DNA of 5,325 nucleotides, taken from assembly GCA_023458035.1 (NCBI GenBank), contig JAEXAX010000012.1, positions 1 to 5,325 on the forward strand, written 5' to 3'. The translations under genes were made by a program, and so were the position numbers. The notes beneath the pieces were generated by a model. The model searched no databases, was not told the DNA's origin, and was given only the letters and a program-made list of their open reading frames with translations. The DNA comes from Bacillota bacterium. GTDB lineage: Bacteria; Bacillota; Clostridia; Lachnospirales; Lachnospiraceae. Positions 1 to 4,840 of the stretch are shown here, piece after piece. Position 1 is the first letter of the stretch, and each line of letters starts with the position of its first letter.

Positions 1-26
1 TGATCGATACGGTTGACACAATCTAA
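1..26 (+). CDS. xis: Excisionase Xis, C-terminal tip (5' truncated by window edge)
   Basis: In frame 3 the window opens with codons for I-D-T-V-D-T-I followed by TAA at 24-26. From memory, Tn916 Xis ends in I-D-T-L-D-A-I just before int, so both sequence and position fit. Xis is the small DNA-bending recombination directionality factor that promotes excision by Int. Only seven residues are visible, so the call rests on this short match plus the int context. The stop lies 75 bp before the int start, so the two genes may be cotranscribed, with the structured spacer between them. Confidence 0.7.
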
Positions 27-55
27 TGGAGATCGAGCCTTGACGATGGTATAAT
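27..55 (+). promoter_or_regulatory. int promoter with extended -10 (TGG-TATAAT)
   Basis: A perfect TATAAT at 50-55 is preceded by TG at 47-48, giving an extended -10 element. A weak -35 (TGGAGA, 27-32) lies 17 bp upstream. Extended -10 promoters do not need a good -35. Transcription should start near 62, about 40 nt before the int start. The TTGACA at 13-18 belongs to xis codons and is not spaced for this -10. The promoter core sits inside the inverted repeat at 35-76. Confidence 0.6.
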
Positions 56-76
56 AGATATAGCATATCAAGGCTC
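35..76 (+). repeat. Perfect 9-bp inverted repeat bracketing the int promoter
   Basis: GAGCCTTGA at 35-43 is exactly complementary to TCAAGGCTC at 68-76, with 24 nt between. The repeat encloses the -10 and the predicted start site. In DNA it could be an operator. In RNA it can form only in transcripts that start upstream of 35, such as a xis-int message, because a transcript from the local promoter lacks the left arm. Bases 73-76 are shared with the hairpin that covers the int ribosome binding site, so the outer parts of the two structures compete. Confidence 0.65.
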
Positions 77-96
77 TTTCCGTCTTGGAAAGGAGC
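73..96 (+). promoter_or_regulatory. Hairpin sequestering the int Shine-Dalgarno
   Basis: GCTCTTTCC (73-81) pairs with GGAAA (87-91) plus GAGC (93-96), leaving G92 as a bulge and GTCTT as the loop: nine base pairs in all. The right arm contains the Shine-Dalgarno AAAGGAG (89-95), which sits 6 nt before the int ATG. When folded, the hairpin should limit ribosome access. The structure is read directly from sequence; the regulatory effect is inferred. Confidence 0.6.
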
Positions 97-101
97 ATAA
101 A

Positions 102-1292
102 ATGTCAGAAAAAAGACGGGACAGCAAGAACCGAGTTTTGCGGTCAGGTGAGAGCCAGAGAAAAGACGGGAGATATGCTTACAAATATACAGATACTTTT
201 GGAAAACCGCAGTTTGTGTACGCATGGAAATTAGTTCCTACGGATAAGACACCGAAAGGAAAACGCGAGGATAAATCCCTGCGTGAAAAAGTCAAAGAGA
301 TACAAAAAGACCTTGATGACGGTATTGACCCTGTAGGAAAGAAAATGACCGTATGCCAGCTATATGCAAAGCAGATACGAAACCATGCAAATGTAAGGCA
401 CAGCACAAAGCAAGGTCGAAAGCAGCTCATGAGAATACTTGAGGAAGATACAATCGGCACCTGCAGCATCGAGAATTTGAAAATGTCCGATACAAAGGAA
501 TGGGCTTTACGCATGAAAGAAAAAGGTTATTCTTTCAAAACCATCAGCAATTACAAGCGTTCTCTAAAGGCAGCTTTTTATTCTGCTATTCAGGATGACT
601 GCATCAGGAAGAATCCTTTTGACTTTCATATCAACACTGTCATTGAGGATGACACCGAACCGAAAATTCCTCTTTCGCCCATGCAGGAAGAAAGCCTGCT
701 TTCCTTTGTGAAAAGCGATAAGGCCTATTACAAGCATTATGACGAGCTTATCATTTTGCTTGGAACAGGGCTTCGCATTTCCGAGTTTTGCGGACTGACG
801 GACAGAGATGTTGACTTTGAAAATCGGACAATCAATGTGGATCATCAGCTTCAATACTTCGGGAAAAAGTCCTACCGCATTGAAACACCGAAAACGGACA
901 ACGGTATTCGCAAAATTCCAATGAGCGACTGCGTGCTTGGAGCCTTACAGAGAGTGCTGCAAAACCGAAGAAAAAGTAATTTTACCGTTGACGGTTATAC
1001 AGGTTTTCTCTTTCTCACAAAGAACGGAACACCACAGGCTTGTATCAACTATGATGCTATGTTTCGCAGGCTGGTAGAAAAGTACAACAAAAGCCATGAA
1101 GAATCCTTACCGGCGATAACAACACCCCATACCCTGCGTCATACATTCTGTACCAATATGGCAAATGCGGGAATGAATCCGAAAGCCTTACAGTATCTTA
1201 TGGGACACGCCAACATTACCATGACCCTGAACTATTACGCACACGCTACATTTGACAGTGCACAGGCGGAATTTTTCAGACTGACGGCTTAA
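102..1292 (+). CDS. int: Tyrosine recombinase / ICE integrase, Tn916-Tn1549 family
   Basis: A 396-residue site-specific recombinase that integrates and, with Xis, excises the element by strand exchange through a covalent 3'-phosphotyrosine. The N-terminal 80 or so residues (start MSEKRRDSKNR, then GESQRKDGRY and PQFVY) match the arm-DNA-binding domain of Tn916 Int. Residues about 83-180 are the SAM-like core-binding domain, with the family stretches NYKRSLKAAFY and CIRKNPFDF. The catalytic domain follows, with all expected residues: R225 in GTGLRISE, K264 in ETPKT, H343 and R346 in HTLRHTF, H369 in MGHAN, and the nucleophile Y379 in NYYAHATFDSA. Length is close to Tn916 Int (about 405). The start is supported by AAAGGAG 6 nt upstream and by the conserved MSEKRRD N-terminus. 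It appears intact, so the element may still be mobile if the rest is complete. It follows xis and reads towards the element end. Confidence 0.97.
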   Translation: MSEKRRDSKNRVLRSGESQRKDGRYAYKYTDTFGKPQFVYAWKLVPTDKTPKGKREDKSLREKVKEIQKDLDDGIDPVGKKMTVCQLYAKQIRNHANVRHSTKQGRKQLMRILEEDTIGTCSIENLKMSDTKEWALRMKEKGYSFKTISNYKRSLKAAFYSAIQDDCIRKNPFDFHINTVIEDDTEPKIPLSPMQEESLLSFVKSDKAYYKHYDELIILLGTGLRISEFCGLTDRDVDFENRTINVDHQLQYFGKKSYRIETPKTDNGIRKIPMSDCVLGALQRVLQNRRKSNFTVDGYTGFLFLTKNGTPQACINYDAMFRRLVEKYNKSHEESLPAITTPHTLRHTFCTNMANAGMNPKALQYLMGHANITMTLNYYAHATFDSAQAEFFRLTA

Positions 1293-1306
1293 AGGAAAAG
1301 AGATGT

Positions 1307-1327
1307 TTTACTACTTGTTTACTACTT
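1307..1327 (+). repeat. Integrase arm-type direct repeats (TTTACTACTT x2)
   Basis: TTTACTACTT occurs at 1307-1316 and again at 1318-1327, an 11-bp period starting 14 bp after the int stop. Tn916 carries short direct repeats containing the ACTACTT/AAGTAGT core near its ends, bound by the N-terminal domain of Int. Sequence, spacing and position all fit that role. They mark the inner part of the attachment region. Confidence 0.75.
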
Positions 1328-1367
1328 TTCAAAGCAAAAACATAAGCAGATTTAAGAAAATATGTGA

Positions 1368-1424
1368 GTATCTCCCGATACACAAAATGCCGATATTACT
1401 TGAAAATACAAGATATATCGGCAT
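1368..1424. repeat. Palindromic hairpins in the element end
   Basis: ATGCCGATAT (1387-1396) is the exact reverse complement of ATATCGGCAT (1415-1424), ten base pairs. A CTTG/CAAG inner stem (1399-1402 with 1409-1412) closes a six-base loop after a 2x2 internal loop. Just upstream, GTATC-TCCC-GATAC (1368-1381) forms a second small hairpin. The hexamer CCGATA thus appears at 1375 and 1390, and inverted at 1416. No good T-run follows (only TTTT at 1433-1436), so it is not a clear intrinsic terminator. Its place inside the ICE end suggests insulation, Int/Xis binding or a structured RNA; the sequence does not decide. Confidence 0.6.
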
Positions 1425-1473
1425 ATAAGAACTTTTGAAAAGATAGTTAAAAAATATATTAGAGTTTATATGA

Positions 1474-1530
1474 AAAATCAATCATTCGGATCGATCTGCC
1501 TGGACGGCCATCAGGATCTATGAGTGGCAG
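1474..1530 (+). pseudogene. Remnant coding sequence upstream of the first ATG of the truncated surface protein
   Basis: The frame of the downstream surface protein stays open from 1474, just after a TGA at 1471-1473, through 19 codons to the ATG at 1531. The translation from about 1486 (S-D-R-S-A-W-T-A-I-R-I-Y-E-W-Q) reads like real protein. The W-x-x-I-R-I-Y-E pattern resembles the last strand of discoidin-like (F5/8 type C, CBM32-like) carbohydrate-binding domains. There is no start codon among these codons, which supports a gene cut by insertion. The family resemblance is by eye only. Confidence 0.5.
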
Positions 1531-3051
1531 ATGTTTGAAAAGGATGATAACAGCAAAACCAAGCACATTCCGATGCAGTTTGTCAAGACGCAGCATAAGG
1601 GTGAAAATCTTTTTGATCTCAGTTTTTCCGGCGGTCCGGCCGGAGCGGAACTGAAGCTGGCAACCGACATTGAAATGAACAATGTGATTCATACGGAAAA
1701 ATTGGATGATAAAGGTGCCATATCATTGAAGGGTGTAGAAATACCTGCCGATAGCGAGTATCTGTACTACACCACCAGGTTGGAGAATAAAGAACCCAGT
1801 TTGGTCATGAGCGTGCGGTGTCTGAAGATCGTTGACAAACCGATCCGAAGCGTGACGATGGAAGCTTATCCGTCTAAGCTCAAATACATGATCGGTGAAA
1901 AGCTGGATTTGAAAGATGGCCGTCTGAAGGTGATATACGAGGATGGAGAAACAGCCGTCGTGTCGCTGGATGATCCGCAGGTTGAGATCAAGGGCTTTGA
2001 CGATGAGTTGGATGAAGTGCAGAAGGTGAGTATCTTCTATCGTGGCTTGCCGGTGGATGAACTGGATATCGAGGTCTTTCGCTACAAGGAAGTATCGAAG
2101 TTGGAAATTTTGGTGGAGCCAAAGAGCGAATATCAATACGGGGAAGGGCTGTCGCTCAGGGACGGGCTGCTGCATGTAACCTATATCGATGACACCGAAG
2201 AGAACATTGCATTTAATTCAGAAGCTGTTGAAGTGAGCGGGTTTGTACCGACGTTGGCCGGTAAGCAGAATTTGAGTGTTTCTTATAAAGGAAAGACCAT
2301 TGCCTGGTATGTGACGGTGGCGGCTCAGATTCGCTATGAAAAGTTGGAGGCGGCTATCCGTCTGGCTAAAGAAGCTAAGTTTGCAGACTGGTATCAGGGA
2401 GTTGCAGGAGAGCAGAAGCTGGCTTTTGAGCAGAAGCTTTTGGCGGCGGAAGCGGTATTGGCTGAACTGCCGCTTGATCAGAAAGCCGTAGACGTGGCCT
2501 GCCGGGAGCTGGAAACGGCGACATCTGCCCTGCGCGGCGGGGGAACGACGGAGTTTACACCGGGCTGGCATCAGGATGAAACCGGACGCTGGTATGAATA
2601 TGAGCAAGGAAAATGGTATGAGGGCGGCTGGCATCAGATTGACGGAGTGGATTATTACTTCCGCCTGAATGGCTATGTAATGACGGATGCCTGGGTAGAT
2701 AATACCTATTATGTGGATGCCGCAGGAAAGAAACTCAGATCAGCAGTTACGCCGGACGGCATTCGCGTGGATGCCGATGGGCTGCGTGCTGCCGGTACCT
2801 GGAAGAAAAACATCTTCGGTCGCTGGTACGAATACTCGGACGGCTTTTATGCCAGATCGGCATGGTTGCAGATCGAAGGTCGGTGGTATTACTTCAACTT
2901 CGCCGGCTATTTGCAGACAAACCGTTGGATCGAAGGACGTTACTATGTGGATCACAACGGTGTCAGATTGACATCGACCTGGACACCGGATGGCTATTAT
3001 GTGGACGAAACCGGCAGCTGGGTAAAGTCTATGGGACGCAGACACAGATAA
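1531..3051 (+). CDS. Surface protein with Ig-like and cell-wall-binding repeats, 5' truncated by ICE insertion
   Basis: The 506 visible residues are the C-terminal part of a larger exported protein. Residues 1-100 form a domain I cannot assign. Residues about 106-183 and 188-264 are two related bacterial Ig-like (Big_3-type) domains, each with a Y-x-x-G-E-x-L-x-L-x-D-G start followed by a V-x-Y strand. Residues 268-335 are helical and charged, FIVAR-like. Residues 345-500 are aromatic cell-wall-binding repeats (GRWYEY, WYYFNFAGYLQ, RYYVDHNG), which typically hold proteins non-covalently on the Gram-positive wall. There is no signal peptide, no Shine-Dalgarno before the ATG at 1531, and the frame continues upstream without a start, so this is almost certainly a gene fragment. 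Such a tail often follows a glycoside hydrolase or adhesin; the activity is unknown here. It ends at a strong terminator shared with gdhA. Expression would need a promoter in the ICE end, and the product would probably stay in the cytoplasm. Confidence 0.8.
   Translation: MFEKDDNSKTKHIPMQFVKTQHKGENLFDLSFSGGPAGAELKLATDIEMNNVIHTEKLDDKGAISLKGVEIPADSEYLYYTTRLENKEPSLVMSVRCLKIVDKPIRSVTMEAYPSKLKYMIGEKLDLKDGRLKVIYEDGETAVVSLDDPQVEIKGFDDELDEVQKVSIFYRGLPVDELDIEVFRYKEVSKLEILVEPKSEYQYGEGLSLRDGLLHVTYIDDTEENIAFNSEAVEVSGFVPTLAGKQNLSVSYKGKTIAWYVTVAAQIRYEKLEAAIRLAKEAKFADWYQGVAGEQKLAFEQKLLAAEAVLAELPLDQKAVDVACRELETATSALRGGGTTEFTPGWHQDETGRWYEYEQGKWYEGGWHQIDGVDYYFRLNGYVMTDAWVDNTYYVDAAGKKLRSAVTPDGIRVDADGLRAAGTWKKNIFGRWYEYSDGFYARSAWLQIEGRWYYFNFAGYLQTNRWIEGRYYVDHNGVRLTSTWTPDGYYVDETGSWVKSMGRRHR
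2563..3015 (+). repeat. Two 78-residue cell-wall-binding units
   Basis: Residues 345-417 and 423-495 of the surface protein align without gaps at a 78-residue (234-bp) offset. Both carry GRWYEY, W-x-Q-I-x-G-x-x-Y-Y-F, G-Y-x-x-T-x-x-W, Y-Y-V-D and T-P-D-G-x-x-V-D in the same order. DNA identity is moderate, so the duplication is old. Each unit combines several short repeats of the choline/cell-wall-binding type. Confidence 0.75.
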
Positions 3052-3089
3052 AATATACTGCAAAAGCCGGTAAAGGCTGAGCGAAAACG

Positions 3090-3166
3090 AAAAAGAAGCC
3101 CTGTGCCGGCTTCCGGTCATTTGCACTGTTGCAAGCAGCCGGAAAAGCGGCACGGGGCTTCTTTTT
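3090..3166. terminator. Long bidirectional intrinsic terminator
   Basis: AAAAAGAAGCCC (3090-3101) pairs perfectly with GGGCTTCTTTTT (3155-3166). The stem continues through TGTGCCG with CGGCACG (3102-3108/3148-3154, one G-T pair), then CTT/AAG, CCGG/CCGG and an inner TTGC/GCAA with small bulges. A-tract on one side and T-tract on the other make it work on both strands. It lies between the convergent surface-protein gene (stop 3051) and gdhA (stop 3196), so it ends both messages. Confidence 0.9.
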
Positions 3167-3195
3167 GATATGTCGGAAAAATGTCAGAGCAGGGT

Positions 3196-4530
3196 TTAGC
3201 AGATACCCTGAGCCAGCATGGCATCAGCCACCTTCTCAAAGCCGGCGATATTGGCGCCCATCACATAGTCGCCCGGATGACCGTAACGCTCGGCGGCATC
3301 GATCATGCTGTGACAGATATTGACCATGATGCGCTGCAGTTCGGCATCGACCTTTTCAAAGGTCCAGCTCAGCCGCTCGGAGTTCTGGGTCATTTCCAGG
3401 GCGCTGGTGGCTACACCGCCGGCATTGGCTGCCTTGCCCGGAGCAAAGAGCACACCATTTTGCTGAAGATATAAGGTGGCCTCGTAGGTGGTCGGCATGT
3501 TGGCGCCTTCGGCTACGCAGAAACAGCCGTTGGCGACCAGCTGCTTGGCATCCTCCAGATGTAATTCGTTCTGGGTGGCGCAGGGTAGGGCAACATCTGC
3601 CTTGACCGACCAGACGCCGCGTCCTTCATGGTATTTGGCGTTCGGACGATAGGTTGTGTATTCGGAGAGACGGCCGCGTTTGTTCAGTTTGATCTCCTTG
3701 ATGGCGTCCAGATCCACACCGTCGGCGTCATAAATCCAACCGGTGGAATCGCTGGCGGTCACAACCTTGGCGCCCAGCTGGGTGGCTTTTTCAGTGGCAA
3801 AGATGGCGACATTACCGCTGCCGGAAACCGCCACAGTCTTGCCGGCAATATGCTTGCCGTTTCTCTTTAACATTTCTTCGGTCAGATATAACAGACCATA
3901 GCCGGTAGCCTCGGTTCTGGCCAACGAGCCGCCGTAGGTCAGGCCCTTACCGGTCAGTACCCCTTCATATAAGCCGGTTAAACGTTTATACTGTCCGTAC
4001 ATATAGCCGATTTCACGGGCTCCGGTACCGATATCACCGGCCGGGACGTCTGTATCTGCGCCGATGTGACGATATAATTCCGACATGAAACTCTGGCAGA
4101 AGGCCATAACCTCGCGGTCGGACTTACCCTTCGGATCGAAATCGGATCCGCCTTTACCGCCGCCGATCGGCAGACCGGTCAGGGAGTTTTTGAAAATTTG
4201 CTCAAAACCAAGAAATTTAATAATTCCTAAATTTACAGACGGATGCAGACGTAAGCCGCCCTTGTAAGGACCGATGGCGGAATTAAACTGCACCCGGTAT
4301 CCGGTGTTGACATGCGCCTGCCCCTGATCATCGACCCAGGGAACGCGGAATTTTAACTGACGCTCCGGATTAACCAGGCGCTCCAGTAAAGCTTCACGGC
4401 GATAGACAGCCTCATTGGCTTCTATCACCGGTCTTAATGATTCCAGTACCTCTTTGGCTGCCTGATGAAACTCCGGCTCACTCGGGTTTTGGGCAATGAC
4501 TTGTTCTAATACCTCATCTACGTACGACAT
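3196..4530 (-). CDS. gdhA: NADP-specific glutamate dehydrogenase
   Basis: A 444-residue hexameric-type cytosolic glutamate dehydrogenase, interconverting 2-oxoglutarate plus ammonium and glutamate with NAD(P)H, at the junction of carbon and nitrogen metabolism. Length matches the family (about 445-450). The N-terminal substrate domain shows K90 in GPYKGGLR, K114 in FEQIFKNSLTGLPIGGGKGG (with K126), and the catalytic D166 in PAGDIGTG. The Rossmann domain carries GSGNVA (237-242). V373 and S376 in GGVATS correspond to glutamate-contacting residues. A-S-D-S after the second Rossmann strand (259-262) resembles NADP enzymes such as E. coli GdhA more than NAD-linked clostridial ones; this is inference. 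The start is the ATG at 4530, giving MSYVDEV, because AGAGGAGG (4546-4539) lies 8 nt upstream. The frame stays open further to a TTG at 4608, but that would add 26 residues unlike the family and start above the promoter's likely start site. Monocistronic: own promoter and terminator. Confidence 0.96.
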   Translation of the reverse strand: MSYVDEVLEQVIAQNPSEPEFHQAAKEVLESLRPVIEANEAVYRREALLERLVNPERQLKFRVPWVDDQGQAHVNTGYRVQFNSAIGPYKGGLRLHPSVNLGIIKFLGFEQIFKNSLTGLPIGGGKGGSDFDPKGKSDREVMAFCQSFMSELYRHIGADTDVPAGDIGTGAREIGYMYGQYKRLTGLYEGVLTGKGLTYGGSLARTEATGYGLLYLTEEMLKRNGKHIAGKTVAVSGSGNVAIFATEKATQLGAKVVTASDSTGWIYDADGVDLDAIKEIKLNKRGRLSEYTTYRPNAKYHEGRGVWSVKADVALPCATQNELHLEDAKQLVANGCFCVAEGANMPTTYEATLYLQQNGVLFAPGKAANAGGVATSALEMTQNSERLSWTFEKVDAELQRIMVNICHSMIDAAERYGHPGDYVMGANIAGFEKVADAMLAQGIC

Positions 4531-4547
4531 AATTTTTTCCTCCTCTT

Positions 4548-4587
4548 GGCGGTGTTCGCCCTCACGGAACGTTTGTCCATGGGCGAA
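4548..4587 (-). promoter_or_regulatory. gdhA leader with two mutually exclusive hairpins
   Basis: In the gdhA leader, TTCGCCC (4587-4581) pairs perfectly with GGGCGAA (4561-4555) around a 19-nt loop. The GGCG within that right arm (4560-4557) can instead pair with CGCC at 4551-4548, around a five-base loop. The second hairpin ends 1 nt before the Shine-Dalgarno region (4546-4539). Only one can form at a time. Neither hides the ribosome site fully, so an effect on translation is possible but unproven. Confidence 0.45.
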
Positions 4588-4593
4588 AGACGA

Positions 4594-4608
4594 TTGTCCA
4601 TGTGACAA
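4594..4608. promoter_or_regulatory. Candidate operator TTGTC-N5-GACAA at the gdhA start site
   Basis: A perfect 15-bp dyad, TTGTC-CATGT-GACAA, immediately follows the gdhA -10 (4614-4609) and covers the predicted transcription start near 4602. A protein bound there would block initiation. A half-site with the same flank, TTGTCCATG, recurs at 4573-4581, exactly 21 bp (two helical turns) from the copy at 4594-4602. The regulator is not known; the pattern does not fit CodY, CcpA, LexA or Rex consensus as I know them. Confidence 0.5.
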
Positions 4609-4637
4609 AGAATACTACAGTGAAAAACATTTGTCAA
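4609..4637 (-). promoter_or_regulatory. gdhA promoter
   Basis: On the minus strand a consensus -35 TTGACA (4637-4632) is followed by a 17-bp spacer and TATTCT (4614-4609) as -10. Start is expected near 4602, leaving a leader of about 72 nt. An A6-G-T6 tract at 4654-4666, upstream of the -35, may add curvature or UP-like stimulation. This is a strong housekeeping-type promoter. Confidence 0.8.
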
Positions 4638-4689
4638 TTATTTGTATGGAGATAAAAAAGTTTTTTGTGTCCCGAACAGACGCTTAAAT

Positions 4690-4738
4690 CCTATATGATT
4701 AAGGAATGAAAAAAATATTGCTTCAAAACCTATATGAT
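4690..4738 (+). repeat. Direct repeat CCTATATGAT upstream of secA
   Basis: CCTATATGAT occurs at 4690-4699 and 4729-4738, 39 bp apart. The second copy lies in the spacer of the secA promoter and supplies the TG of its extended -10. The first could be a binding half-site or the relic of a duplicated promoter, since AAGGAATG follows it where GGTAAAATG follows the second copy. Confidence 0.45.
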
Positions 4739-4746
4739 GGTAAAAT
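4718..4746 (+). promoter_or_regulatory. secA promoter
   Basis: TTGCTT (4718-4723), a 17-bp spacer and TAAAAT (4741-4746) with TG at 4738-4739 form an extended -10 promoter. Start is expected near 4753, giving a leader of roughly 88 nt. A small GGCA-N5-TGCC hairpin (4758-4770) lies at the leader's 5' end. The rest of the leader to 4827 shows nothing I recognise. Confidence 0.65.
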
Positions 4747-4840
4747 GTCTAAGAATAGGCATATTTTGCCCATTTGTCGATCTGAAATTTCCGGGTGGAC
4801 AATACGGCGGATGTGTAGAATGGTCATAAGGAGATTAAAA

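Larger units (their letters stand above)
1..1475 (+). mobile_element. Integrase-proximal end of a Tn916/Tn1549-family ICE
   Basis: The order xis (3' tip), int, paired TTTACTACTT repeats and an AT-rich end matches the int-side terminus of Tn916-family conjugative transposons. Int is transcribed towards the element end. The left limit lies outside the window. The right limit is inferred from three things: the sequence changes from very AT-rich to balanced around 1475-1490; the reading frame of the downstream surface protein opens only from 1474; and Tn916-type elements insert at A/T-rich targets, which fits the AAAAA run at 1473-1477. The exact junction and the 6-bp coupling sequence cannot be fixed without the other end or an empty site. 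The int region is less GC-rich than the gdhA and secA regions, consistent with horizontal acquisition. Confidence 0.85.

Noticed and set aside
13..55. TTGACA at 13-18 as the -35 of the int promoter
   Set aside because: It is 31 bp from TATAAT at 50, far too distant, no -10 lies 17 bp after it, and it encodes xis codons.
40..68. Second int promoter with TTGACG (40-45) as -35
   Set aside because: At 17 bp the -10 would be GCATAT, a poor match; the extended -10 at 50-55 is much better.
1329..1424. 31-codon hydrophobic ORF on the minus strand in the ICE end
   Set aside because: It starts inside the palindrome, has no ribosome binding site and is likely an AT-rich chance frame.
2218..2634. Minus-strand and alternate-frame ORFs inside the surface-protein gene (also 1723-2175, 2711-2971, 2740-3153)
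   Set aside because: They are shadows of a clear domain-bearing frame, without ribosome sites or recognisable proteins.
3090..3166. Long inverted repeat as a miniature mobile element
   Set aside because: A-tract and T-tract flanks and the position between convergent stops fit a bidirectional terminator; no target duplication was seen.
3181..3474. Plus-strand ORFs antisense to gdhA (also 3129-3323, 3628-3870, 4085-4267)
   Set aside because: They lie antisense to a conserved enzyme, lack start signals and resemble nothing known.
4531..4608. N-terminal extension of GdhA by 26 residues from the TTG at 4608
   Set aside because: The ATG at 4530 has AGAGGAGG at ideal spacing, the extension is unlike GDH N-termini, and the TTG lies upstream of the predicted transcription start.
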